From: a virus
DNA: 29,026 bases
IMG/VR virus record: IMGVR_UViG_3300030103_004582
Coordinates: 70,845 to 99,870 of that record
Reading direction: 5' to 3' (one strand)
Position numbers and translations under genes: made by a program. Under the pieces are notes generated by a model. The model was not told where the DNA came from. It saw only the letters and a program-made list of their open reading frames with translations, and made no database searches. Shown piece by piece: positions 8,474 to 16,682 of this stretch; positions within the stretch are counted from its first letter, which is position 1; each line of letters begins with the position of its first letter.

Positions 8474-9604
8474 ATGAGTGAAAATAAAAGTACAGTAAAA
8501 GATACTATCGAAAAGATAGTTAAAAAAGATTTCGGTATCTACTTCTTTACTTTAGATACTAAAGGTAATCCCACTGCAGGTGTGGCAACCATTTATGAAC
8601 ATGTTAAAATATTAAGAGAATTAGGTTTTAATGCTCAAATATTACATGATAAAAATGATTACAAATTAAGAGGTGATGAAGAAGGTATGGGTATTGCTGA
8701 ATGGTTGGGTGAAGAATATGCAGAATTACCACACATATCCATTGAATCTCAAACACTTAAAGTGGGACCACAAGATTTTGTAATAATTCCTGAAGCATTT
8801 GCTAGTATTATGAAACAAACAGTAAATTTTCCTTGTAAAAGAATAGTATTCTTACAATCTTACGAATACATTTTCGAAATGTTAGAGATTGGTGAAAATT
8901 GGAGTGCCTTTGGTATTAATGAAGTAATAACCACTAATGAAAATTTAAAAAAGTATGCCGAGTCAATTTTTAGAAACTTAGTTACAGAAGTAATTCCTAT
9001 TGGTATCCCTAATTATTTTAAAAATAGTGATAAACCTAAAATACCTACAATTGCTATTTCTGCTAGAGATAAAAGAGAAATTTTGAAAATTGTAAAAGTA
9101 TTTTTCCAAAAATACCCTCACTATCGTTTTATAACTTTTAGAGATATGTCAGGTTTACCTAGAAAAGAATTTGCAAAAACTTTATCTGAATCATTTTTAG
9201 GTGTTTGGGTAGATGAATTATCAAGTTTTGGTACATTTCCACTAGAAGCTATTAAGTCAAAAACACCAGTTATTGGTAAAATTCCTAGAATGATACCTGA
9301 ATGGATGGGTGAAACAGATGAAAATGGATCACTTAAGTTAATAGATAATGGTGTTTGGGTTACTAATTTAAATGCTATACCAGACATGATATCCACTATG
9401 GTTGGTTTATATTTAGAGGATGCGTTACCTCAGAACGTATTAAGTAAGATGGAAGAGTATGAAAATAAATATAGTGAAGAAGAAACTAGACAACACATTA
9501 AAGAGGTATATAATAGAATTTTTAGTAGAAGACTAACAGAATTAGGTGTAGTAGATGCTAAAGAGACTGAAAATAACAAAAAAGAAGAAATTACAACAAA
9601 ATAA
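8474..9604 (+). CDS. GT-B glycosyltransferase (GT1/GT4-like)
   Basis: A 376-residue GT-B protein. After an N-terminal Lys-rich helix (1-20), the first Rossmann half starts FGIYFFTLDTKGNPTAGVAT, where the Gly-rich turn follows strand 1, then the helix HVKILRELGFNAQIL. The second half begins near residue 195 (PTIAISARDKREILKIVKVF) and carries VDELSSFGTFPLEAIKSKTP (about 251-270), the E-x7-E-like donor-binding segment of GT4 enzymes. The last 45 residues form a charged helical tail ending in KETENNKKEEITTK. It sits 9 bp before a GT2 gene that abuts the late sigma gene, so sugar and late-control genes share one transcript. Confidence 0.72.
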   Translation: MSENKSTVKDTIEKIVKKDFGIYFFTLDTKGNPTAGVATIYEHVKILRELGFNAQILHDKNDYKLRGDEEGMGIAEWLGEEYAELPHISIESQTLKVGPQDFVIIPEAFASIMKQTVNFPCKRIVFLQSYEYIFEMLEIGENWSAFGINEVITTNENLKKYAESIFRNLVTEVIPIGIPNYFKNSDKPKIPTIAISARDKREILKIVKVFFQKYPHYRFITFRDMSGLPRKEFAKTLSESFLGVWVDELSSFGTFPLEAIKSKTPVIGKIPRMIPEWMGETDENGSLKLIDNGVWVTNLNAIPDMISTMVGLYLEDALPQNVLSKMEEYENKYSEEETRQHIKEVYNRIFSRRLTELGVVDAKETENNKKEEITTK

Positions 9605-9613
9605 AAAATAGTT

Positions 9614-10411
9614 ATGAAAACAGATATTAGTTTAATTATTCCAATTCACAAGTTAGATGATAGTGTAAGTGAATATTTTGAAAAAGCAATTAAAAGTGTT
9701 AATGAACAAAAAACACTTCCGGATGAGGTTTTAATCGTACATGCAAAAAATAAAAAATTAAAAGACTTTTTAAATTCCTTTGAATACGGTGATATATCCT
9801 CAATTACAAAAGTTGTGGAAAATAAAAGTGGTGATTACGACTTTCAGTCACAAATAAATTACGGTGTAGAACAATCTACATCTAAATACTTCTCATTTTT
9901 AGAATACGATGATTCATTATCCCCTATATGGTTTGATAATGTAGTTAAGTATAGAGATGCATATCCTGAAGTAGATGTATTTTTACCTATAATTTTTGAA
10001 TGTAACGAAAATGGTGAATTTATTTCTTTTACTAATGAAAATGTTTGGGTGCAAAATGTATCAGAAAGTATGGGACTATTAGATCATGAGACGTTACAAA
10101 AAATACAAAATTTTAATTTTGATGGTATGGTAGTTAATAAAGAATTATTTAAAGAACATGGTGGGTTAAAAAAACATATGAAATTAACTTTTACTTATGA
10201 ATTTTTATTACGATTAAGTTACTTAGATGTACAAATAATGGTGATACCTAAATTAGGTTATAAACATATTAATAATCGTGCTGGATCATTGTTTGACGAA
10301 TATAAAAACAATATTAATGTATTAGAAAGTAAATTTTGGGTTAATAAAGCAAAAAAAGAATATTTTTTCACCGAAGACAGAGAAATAACATATGATGTAG
10401 AAACAACTTAA
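9614..10411 (+). CDS. Glycosyltransferase family 2
   Basis: A 265-residue GT2 enzyme. It opens DISLIIPIHKLDDSVSEYFE, the first strand and nucleotide-binding loop. It continues with the helix KAIKSVNEQKTLPDEVLIVH and the metal-binding motif FLEYDDSLSP, where YDD matches the DxD position. The second half has VVNKELFKEHGGLKKHMKLT, the usual GT2 acceptor region, and TYEFLLRLSY where an ED-xx-R motif is usual. No membrane helices are seen, so it is not a polyprenyl-phosphate transferase of the integral type. The stop codon is directly followed by the ATG of the sigma factor gene, with no spacer. Confidence 0.8.
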   Translation: MKTDISLIIPIHKLDDSVSEYFEKAIKSVNEQKTLPDEVLIVHAKNKKLKDFLNSFEYGDISSITKVVENKSGDYDFQSQINYGVEQSTSKYFSFLEYDDSLSPIWFDNVVKYRDAYPEVDVFLPIIFECNENGEFISFTNENVWVQNVSESMGLLDHETLQKIQNFNFDGMVVNKELFKEHGGLKKHMKLTFTYEFLLRLSYLDVQIMVIPKLGYKHINNRAGSLFDEYKNNINVLESKFWVNKAKKEYFFTEDREITYDVETT

Positions 10412-11149
10412 ATGTCTGAAGAATCTAAAAAGAGAGGTAGGAAAAGAACCACTAATTTATATTTCGGACCAGAAGAAGAAAAAGCGGTTGTAGAATTTTT
10501 AACTTGTGAAGATGATCATAAACGTAATCGTATATATAATAATAGTTTACGTGCACCTTTAAATAAAATGATAGAGTCTATAATAAGAAGATATAAACTT
10601 TATAGGAAAGATATGGAGTTCGAAGATCTTCATGCCGATACCTTATCATTTTTAGCAATGAAAATGAATAAGTTTGAACCTGAACAAGGTAAAAAAGCCT
10701 ATTCATATTTTGGTACTATTTGTAAAAATTACCTATTAGGTCAATTACTTAAGTCTGATAAAAGAATGAAAACAGACTTAGCATATGATGATGTTTATAA
10801 GACTGTAGAAGAAATGGATGACTATCAATATACATTAGAAGAAAGAGATAAAACCCCATTAGATGAATTTATTAGAGAAATATCAGCAAATATTAAAGCT
10901 GAAATTGAACACGGTAAATTAAATGAAAATGAATTAGCCGTTGGTAATTCTCTAATGCAAGTTTTAGATAACTGGGAAACTATTTTTGAACAAGTAGAAA
11001 GTGGTAATAAGTATAATAAAAATTTAATACTAGCTTATATTAGAGAATTATCAGGTTTAACTACTAAAGACATACGTGTAGCTATGAGAAGATTTAAAAA
11101 GATTTACTCTGCATTAAAAGGATTCAAAATAGAAAAGGGATTATTATAA
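10412..11149 (+). CDS. gp55: gp55-like late-transcription sigma factor
   Basis: A sigma-70-type protein most like T4 gp55, which redirects host RNA polymerase to late promoters. Region 2 spans about residues 40-125: LRAPLNKMIESIIRRYKLYR, the helix FEDLHADTLSFLAMKMNKFEPEQGKKAYSYF with its polymerase-core contacts, and FGTICKNYLLGQLLKSDKR, the promoter-melting part. The C-terminus (about 205-240: NKNLILAYIRELSGLTTKDIRVAMRRFKKIY) resembles a helix-turn-helix. At 245 residues it is longer than T4 gp55 (185), and I do not see an acidic-hydrophobic clamp-binding tail; it ends KGFKIEKGLL. The N-terminus has a basic KKRGRKR stretch. It abuts the upstream transferase gene and precedes structural genes. 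Confidence 0.82.
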   Translation: MSEESKKRGRKRTTNLYFGPEEEKAVVEFLTCEDDHKRNRIYNNSLRAPLNKMIESIIRRYKLYRKDMEFEDLHADTLSFLAMKMNKFEPEQGKKAYSYFGTICKNYLLGQLLKSDKRMKTDLAYDDVYKTVEEMDDYQYTLEERDKTPLDEFIREISANIKAEIEHGKLNENELAVGNSLMQVLDNWETIFEQVESGNKYNKNLILAYIRELSGLTTKDIRVAMRRFKKIYSALKGFKIEKGLL

Positions 11150-11162
11150 TTTTAATTTTCCA

Positions 11163-11173
11163 GTATTTATATA
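11163..11173 (+). promoter_or_regulatory. Putative late promoter element (loose match)
   Basis: GTATTTATATA lies 12 bp upstream of the ATG at 11186, on the coding strand, in the only real gap after the sigma factor gene. It shares TATTTAT with the four exact GATATTTATTA copies elsewhere in the window. A loose match in an AT-rich leader, so weak alone. Confidence 0.35.
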
Positions 11174-11185
11174 AAAACATATCTT

Positions 11186-11569
11186 ATGGGAAGACCAAAG
11201 AAAACTAAAATAAATTTAGATAAGGGTAGTTTACAAGAATTTATGCAAGAAATTTATAACGACTGTGTGAATGTTATGAATAGTGCTCGCAAAGAACTTA
11301 ATGAGCGTAAAAATAGAGCGGAGATTGAGGATATTAATGATGAATCTATGATTGGTAAAGTAAATAATGATACACTAAAAATAATAGAGGGTACTATAGA
11401 TAGAAAGTTAGCATTAGCCAAATTACAAAGTCAAATTGTTGACACTGATAATAAAGAAGACAATAAAATTAACAATGATAGTTCTTTAAGTGAAGATGAT
11501 AAAAGTTTATTAAGGGATTTATTTAACGAACAAAAAGAAAAAAATAATACCGATTACGAATTAGATTAA
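11186..11569 (+). CDS. Small helical protein, possible small terminase subunit
   Basis: A 127-residue, almost wholly helical protein with a basic N-terminus (MGRPKKTKINLDKG), a long helix (LQEFMQEIYNDCVNVMNSARKELNERK), a second helix (NDTLKIIEGTIDRKLALAKLQSQI) and an acidic, Asn-rich tail. Two antiparallel central helices with a charged tail resemble the architecture of T4-like gp16, the small terminase that works with gp17 to start packaging; no conserved motif proves it. It has its own candidate late promoter and is followed after 3 bp by a structural gene. Another possibility is a baseplate or chaperone protein. Confidence 0.45.
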   Translation: MGRPKKTKINLDKGSLQEFMQEIYNDCVNVMNSARKELNERKNRAEIEDINDESMIGKVNNDTLKIIEGTIDRKLALAKLQSQIVDTDNKEDNKINNDSSLSEDDKSLLRDLFNEQKEKNNTDYELD

Positions 11570-11572
11570 TCA

Positions 11573-13264
11573 ATGGGAGAAGGAAAAAGAGATAGACTAA
11601 ATAAAATTTGTGATAATATTGAAACGTTAAAAGAACAACTGAATATTAAACAAAAAATTATAGATGAGATAAAAAGATTGAAGTCTCAATGTAATGGTGC
11701 ACCACAATTTTCTATAGATGCTTCTTTACCTTCTTTAAATGTAAATTTCGCAATATTTTATTTTATAAAAGATATTTTAGCAGTTGCCGGTGATTTAAAA
11801 GTAGATGAAATAAAAACAAAAATAATTAATTGGTTGGTGTCAGTAATTGATCCTTTATCAAATAGATTAAACAATATTTTTAAACAAGGTTTAAAAAGTT
11901 GTTATACATGTAAATGCCAACCTAATATTGGACCTTGGATGTTTAAAAATAATCCAGATACTGGACAATCAGGAAATGGTTTTAACATTAAAGTTGAGGA
12001 TATAGATGAAAGATGTATACTTAAAATAAATCCTAATAGTGAAATAGGTGCAACAAAATATGATGATGGGTTTAATAGATTTTTATGGGATGTAATACAA
12101 CAAACTCCAGCAACAATACCGTGGGTTAATCCTAATAATGGTAGAACTATTGCACATTTTACTTTTTTAGAAAATTCATCTACGGCATTTACTGTCGGTT
12201 CAACAAATAATCCACAAACTACTAATCCAGAACCTAATGTTATTAATGTTAAAATAGATGATTACTATCAAAATAAAACATTAACAGATTTTACTATGGA
12301 GTATTTAGATAGTATTTTACCACTTTTTGATGTACAAACTGTTTTTACTACCGCATTAGATGGAGTTTTTGGTGTATCTATTAGTGAGTTAAGGAAAAGA
12401 AGTCAAATTAGTGATAGATGTATTGAAAAAGAAATGGAGGCTGATGCCTATATTGAACAAATTTTAGAGTTTGGTTTAGAAGATGAAACAGAAACTGTTT
12501 TAGACGATTCTTTATTTGAGTTCAGTGAGAGAAGAATTACTAATATAAGACAGACTATAGAAGATAAGAAAAAAGGTGAAATGGTTTTTACTGATTGTTG
12601 TAATAAAAAAACTGCATCGATAAATTCTCAAACATTGGTTGATATTAATAACCAAATGTCACAAGCAGTTAATGATGGAGAAAAAGTAGAAATATTAGAA
12701 AAGGGAATGACTGATATTATTAATCAAACAACTAATAACGTAGACCCAATTGATTCACCTAAAGCAAGTTTAGAATTTTTAATTAGATTATTAAGTAATA
12801 TGACTAAAGAAATATTTAAGTTGACTAATTCACCTAAAAATAAAATGTTAACCCAAATGATGGAATATTTTACTAACGGTGAGACAAAAGGTGTTTTAAA
12901 AAGTTATTATAAATCTAGTTCTTGTACATGGAAAGACATATTAAAAGAATTACTTAAAAAACTAATATATGAATTATTATTGCCATGGTTAATAAAAAAT
13001 CTAAAACCGATAATTATCTGTGTAATAACTAAATTATTAAAAGAAAAAATAAAGAATACTCAATTATCTATGACATCTTTAGTTCCAGGATTTGGTTTAT
13101 TACCTCCAGAAGCTCAATTAAAAATACTTAAAGCAATAAGTGGTATATCTAATGGTTTAAGTAAAGCCAATAATGTTGCGGGTAACTTTACAAATAAATT
13201 AAATCTAGGTTCAGTTAAGGACGCATTAGGTTTAAAGGGAGAGGGGTTAGGAAAATTCTGTTAA
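11573..13264 (+). CDS. Putative virion structural protein, Cys-containing
   Basis: A 563-residue protein I cannot assign to a named family. A coiled-coil start (about 1-40, DRLNKICDNIETLKEQLNIKQ) leads to a helical part, then a Cys cluster SCYTCKCQ (about 110-117, C-x2-C-x-C), a beta-rich middle (about 120-240), a helical part with a CC pair (DCCNKK, about 340) and a strongly hydrophobic segment near 465-490 (LIYELLLPWLIKNLKPIIIC). The end is Gly/Leu-rich (LGSVKDALGLKGEGLGKF). The hydrophobic stretch carries Lys and Asn, so it may be a buried interface rather than a membrane helix. It lies in a run of closely spaced genes leading to the spike, which suggests a tail or baseplate role. Confidence 0.6.
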   Translation: MGEGKRDRLNKICDNIETLKEQLNIKQKIIDEIKRLKSQCNGAPQFSIDASLPSLNVNFAIFYFIKDILAVAGDLKVDEIKTKIINWLVSVIDPLSNRLNNIFKQGLKSCYTCKCQPNIGPWMFKNNPDTGQSGNGFNIKVEDIDERCILKINPNSEIGATKYDDGFNRFLWDVIQQTPATIPWVNPNNGRTIAHFTFLENSSTAFTVGSTNNPQTTNPEPNVINVKIDDYYQNKTLTDFTMEYLDSILPLFDVQTVFTTALDGVFGVSISELRKRSQISDRCIEKEMEADAYIEQILEFGLEDETETVLDDSLFEFSERRITNIRQTIEDKKKGEMVFTDCCNKKTASINSQTLVDINNQMSQAVNDGEKVEILEKGMTDIINQTTNNVDPIDSPKASLEFLIRLLSNMTKEIFKLTNSPKNKMLTQMMEYFTNGETKGVLKSYYKSSSCTWKDILKELLKKLIYELLLPWLIKNLKPIIICVITKLLKEKIKNTQLSMTSLVPGFGLLPPEAQLKILKAISGISNGLSKANNVAGNFTNKLNLGSVKDALGLKGEGLGKFC

Positions 13265-13266
13265 TT

Positions 13267-13665
13267 ATGAGTATAACATCATTAAATACAATAGCTAAGT
13301 TTTTAAAAGGTTTAATGTCACCACCAACGCCATTACCACCAATAACTAAATTACAGATTTCATTGGGTATGCCATTAAGACCTGGTTTAAGTGCACAAAA
13401 AATATGGTCTAGAATTGCTTCACAAAAAGGAGACGCTGGTTTACCTCAAGTACCTTCGGAAGAAGATTTAGCAATGGAAATGATAAGAATAGAGGCAATA
13501 GTTGATGCTCTATTAACAGATGCTAAAATAGAAGTAGTAATACCTGAAGGACAAATTAAAGTAACCGTATATAGTATTTCTCCGGCAGGACCAACACCCA
13601 TTGGGTTTGGAATTAATGATCAACCAGTAATTGGTCAAGCAAAAGGTGCAGGTATAATTAGATAA
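13267..13665 (+). CDS. Putative baseplate/tail-associated protein
   Basis: A 132-residue protein of unknown family. It has a Pro-rich loop (SPPTPLPPITK, about 18-28), a middle helix rich in acidic residues (EEDLAMEMIRIEAIVDALLTD) and a beta-rich, Gly/Pro-rich C-terminus (VVIPEGQIKVTVYSISPAGP, then GFGINDQPVIGQAKGAGI). Such short beta ends are common in virion parts. It begins 2 bp after the previous stop and ends directly against the next ATG, in the cluster before the OB-fold spike. Function is assumed from position only. Confidence 0.5.
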   Translation: MSITSLNTIAKFLKGLMSPPTPLPPITKLQISLGMPLRPGLSAQKIWSRIASQKGDAGLPQVPSEEDLAMEMIRIEAIVDALLTDAKIEVVIPEGQIKVTVYSISPAGPTPIGFGINDQPVIGQAKGAGIIR

Positions 13666-13863
13666 ATGGAAAAAGAAAAAGAAATAATAAAGTGGAATAA
13701 TATGTCTAATGCTTCTATTAAACATGAATTAGAAAGTATAAAAGAATATCACTTATCACTAAAAACACAAATATCTAAATTGTTAGATAAAATAGATGAA
13801 TTAGAAAAAGAATACTTCTTAGGTAATAACATATTAGAAAAAAGAAAAAAAGGAATTGATTAA
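13666..13863 (+). CDS. Small coiled-coil protein
   Basis: A 65-residue Lys/Glu-rich protein, nearly all helix: ELESIKEYHLSLKTQISKLL and KIDELEKEYFLGNNILEKRK have heptad spacing of Leu/Ile, so a dimer or trimer is likely. The chosen ATG directly follows the previous TAA. An internal ATG at 13702 (MSNASIKHEL) is an alternative start that would remove a very Lys-rich lead. Its stop shares one base with the next start (TAATG), which argues for translational coupling with the spike gene. It could be a small chaperone or a structural linker; not recognised. Confidence 0.6.
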   Translation: MEKEKEIIKWNNMSNASIKHELESIKEYHLSLKTQISKLLDKIDELEKEYFLGNNILEKRKKGID

Positions 13864-15185
13864 TGTCTACTGCAAATGCTACATATGAAAAGTTAAACAG
13901 AGAAACAATACCATTTATTAGGGTAGGTGAAGTTGTAGATGTTTATGATCCTAAAAAAACTGGTAGAATTAAAGTTCGAATTGAGGGTATTGATAAAGGT
14001 GATGTTACAGTTAATTCTTTACCGTATTGTGTTCCTTTAACTCCTCGTTTTTTAAATGTAATGCCTAAATTAGGTGAATTAGTTTTAGTATTTCAGTATG
14101 AACATAAGAAAGGTATTAAATATACTGAATTTACAAGTCAAAGGTTTTGGATGGGTCCTTTAATATCCCAATCTAATAAATTGAATTTTGATCCTATTAT
14201 AGATGCTAGGTCAGTAATGACTGGTGGTAAATTTAAAATTCCTGATATAACTTTAAGTAATACAACTGGTGTTTATCCGAATGATGAAGATATTGCGTTA
14301 CAAAGTAGAGGTAATACTGATGTAATATTAAAAGAAGGGCAGATATGGTTAAGAGCAGGTAAATATAAAGATACTGAAGAAAAAAATCAATTCAACGATA
14401 AAGATTTAGGTTACATTCAAGTAAAGTATGGTGGTAATGAATTAGTAAGAACATTAAAAGATAAAGTTATTAGTAGTTATGTTTATGATAAAGCAGAAAC
14501 ACTAATTGATGTTCAAATAGACACATTAAATGTTGATAATGAAGTTTTAGCAGGTAATTTAACACCTAATGAGTATAGTCAAAGTACTAAAAATGTAGTT
14601 AGAATAAATGTTAGTAAAATAAAAAACAAGTCTACTGTTTTTGAACAAGATTTTTTAAATCCAGGATTTACTACTAGAGATGAAGCAATTATTGCGGCAA
14701 CCACTGCAGTTAAACCTTTTATTAGTGGTAAATGGAAGTTAAAATCTAACTCAGATGAAATATTAAAAGAATTTGGTGGTGATTTAGCAGTAAAAACTGG
14801 TGTTGCGTTTTTTAAAGGTAATAAAAAAGAGGTTAAAAAAACAATAAAAGTTGTAAAATCAGAAGTTAATAAAGGTAAGGGTGGTAGTGTAATTAATGTG
14901 GTAGGTAATAAAATTAATTTAATTAGTCACGATGGGCCTCATACTTTTAATTTAACAAATCCTGAAGAACTAATTTCTACTGAAGAACAAAATAAAATAA
15001 ATAATGACGCACACCCTTTAGTATATGGAGATATATTAGTAGAATTTTTAGAATTAGTTAAATCATATGTTGCAGGACACATTCATAATTATCATGGAAT
15101 GCCGGCAACAGAATTACCAAATAAAATAAATGTTCTAAATTTTAACTTAGATAGGATATTAAATAAAAACATTAACAGTAATTAA
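13863..15185 (+). CDS. gp5-like baseplate hub/spike protein with OB-fold, no lysozyme
   Basis: A 440-residue protein. Residues about 17-110 form an OB-fold like the N-terminus of T4 gp5 and gpV/VgrG-type spikes: IRVGEVVDVYDPKKTGRIKV, a loop with LPYCVPLTPRF and then LGELVLVFQYEH. Later segments are beta-rich (DVILKEGQIWLRAGK, GYIQVKYGG, GSVINVVGNKINLIS). The C-terminus holds GHIHNYHGMPATE (H406, H408, H411); His motifs near the tip of phage spikes can bind iron, but this one sits about 30 residues before the end. No glutamate-led lysozyme domain is present, unlike T4 gp5 (575 residues). It should sit at the baseplate centre and pierce the outer membrane. Confidence 0.68.
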   Translation: MSTANATYEKLNRETIPFIRVGEVVDVYDPKKTGRIKVRIEGIDKGDVTVNSLPYCVPLTPRFLNVMPKLGELVLVFQYEHKKGIKYTEFTSQRFWMGPLISQSNKLNFDPIIDARSVMTGGKFKIPDITLSNTTGVYPNDEDIALQSRGNTDVILKEGQIWLRAGKYKDTEEKNQFNDKDLGYIQVKYGGNELVRTLKDKVISSYVYDKAETLIDVQIDTLNVDNEVLAGNLTPNEYSQSTKNVVRINVSKIKNKSTVFEQDFLNPGFTTRDEAIIAATTAVKPFISGKWKLKSNSDEILKEFGGDLAVKTGVAFFKGNKKEVKKTIKVVKSEVNKGKGGSVINVVGNKINLISHDGPHTFNLTNPEELISTEEQNKINNDAHPLVYGDILVEFLELVKSYVAGHIHNYHGMPATELPNKINVLNFNLDRILNKNINSN

Positions 15186-15196
15186 GATATTTATTA
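15186..15196 (+). promoter_or_regulatory. Putative late promoter element GATATTTATTA
   Basis: An exact copy of GATATTTATTA, ending 10 bp before the ATG at 15207, on the coding strand. The only copy on the + strand; the same 11-mer precedes three - strand genes. It would separate transcription of the beta-sandwich protein from the spike operon. Confidence 0.5.
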
Positions 15197-15206
15197 ATAA
15201 AAAGAA

Positions 15207-16682
15207 ATGGTAATAAGAACTTACATAGATAAAAACAACACTATAATTAAAAATAGTGACGTTAATACGGGTAGAAATCCTATAGTAGAATTATTTTATG
15301 GTGGAAAAACTGGAGAAACTGATTTTACTAGACATTTATTATACTTTGATGTTGAAGATTTACAAAATAGATATAATAATGGAGAATTAGGGGATTTATC
15401 TAAAGTTACTCATACTCTAAGAATGTGTAACAGTTCTTTTTTTGATAGTAATCTTCAAGCACAAAAAGTATTAGATGATAAACAACGAACATCTTCTTTT
15501 GAATTAATGTTATTTAGAGTTAATCAAGATTGGGATGAAGGTACAGGTTATGATTACCAAAGATATATGAAATTAGAGGACGACAATGACATTACATTTG
15601 TACAAAGTGCTAGTAATTGGTTTTTGGCAGATACATTGAATCCTTGGTCTAGTGAGGGAGTCTATTCTGCAGAAACTTATTGTGATTTTAATGGAGATAG
15701 TGGATCAACTTGTGAAGGTTTGACAGGTCATACAACAGTAACACCTTCAGTAACAGGAATTACAGTTACAACACAACATTTTGATAAAGGTAATGAAAAT
15801 ATTGAAATGGATATGACTGAAGAAGTTAATAGTTTAATTACTGGTGGAACAACTAATTATGGTTACGGAATTGCCTTTGTCCCACCATTAGAAGAAACTA
15901 TTATAGTTCCTGCACAATATGTAGGTTTTTTTAGTAGACATACACAGACATACTACCAACCATTTTTAGATACTGATTATAATAACCCAATTAAGGATGA
16001 TAGAAAAAATTTCTATAAAAATAAAAATAATAAAATATACCTTTATAGTAACGTAGGTGGAGAACCTAAAAATTTAGATAGTAATCCTAGTGTTACCATA
16101 TATGATAATGAGGGCACTATATTTTCTTCTATTACAGAAACAGTACAAGTCTCAACTGGAATTTATTACGCAGAAGTATTCGTACCAAATACTGTTGAAA
16201 GTGGTGTATTATACTTCGATGAATGGAGTGATTTAACAGTAGATGGTATAAATATTGAAAATGTTGAATTATCATTTGAAATTAAACCAGAAAGTGAATA
16301 CTATCAAATAGGTAATAATGATTCTCTTCCTGTAGATTATGCAATGTCATTAAGTGGTGTTAAAAGAGATGAAAGAATCAAAAGAGGTGATGTAAGAAAA
16401 ATTTTAGTATCTGCGAGGTTACCTTTTACAGTTGACGAAAGTAAAACTATTGATAATTTAGAATATAGAGTTTGGGTTACTGAAGGAAACACACAAGTAA
16501 ATGTAATTGATTGGAGGGATGTTAATATGGCATATCTATCTAATTATTTCTTATTGGATACTTCTTGGATGATACCTAATGAATATTATATAGACATTAA
16601 ATTAACGTCAAATCAAGAAGTTAAACAGTATACTAATGTAATGAACTTTAATATTGTCAATCAAGTAGACAAATTACACTGA
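15207..16682 (+). CDS. Putative beta-rich virion protein, tail or fibre associated
   Basis: A 491-residue protein with strongly beta character and no helical segments of length. The N-terminal ~220 residues look like a jelly-roll of the DNRLRE/carbohydrate-binding sort: LLYFDVEDLQNRYNNGELG, a HTLRMCNSS strand, FELMLFRVNQDWDEGTGYDY, and W/aromatic residues near NPWSSEG. A Thr/Gly-rich loop (about 175-190) leads to further strands (KIYLYSNVGGEPKN, TGIYYAEVFVPN) and an Ig-like end (about 390-485). It may bind sugars or form a fibre or baseplate plate. It is the last gene of the + strand set and has its own candidate promoter. Confidence 0.5.
   Translation: MVIRTYIDKNNTIIKNSDVNTGRNPIVELFYGGKTGETDFTRHLLYFDVEDLQNRYNNGELGDLSKVTHTLRMCNSSFFDSNLQAQKVLDDKQRTSSFELMLFRVNQDWDEGTGYDYQRYMKLEDDNDITFVQSASNWFLADTLNPWSSEGVYSAETYCDFNGDSGSTCEGLTGHTTVTPSVTGITVTTQHFDKGNENIEMDMTEEVNSLITGGTTNYGYGIAFVPPLEETIIVPAQYVGFFSRHTQTYYQPFLDTDYNNPIKDDRKNFYKNKNNKIYLYSNVGGEPKNLDSNPSVTIYDNEGTIFSSITETVQVSTGIYYAEVFVPNTVESGVLYFDEWSDLTVDGINIENVELSFEIKPESEYYQIGNNDSLPVDYAMSLSGVKRDERIKRGDVRKILVSARLPFTVDESKTIDNLEYRVWVTEGNTQVNVIDWRDVNMAYLSNYFLLDTSWMIPNEYYIDIKLTSNQEVKQYTNVMNFNIVNQVDKLH

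Noticed and set aside
1-10411. DNA base glycosylation as in T4
   Set aside because: None of the transferases resembles T4 alpha- or beta-glucosyltransferase as far as I can see, and no hydroxymethylase is in the window. Not excluded by the full genome.
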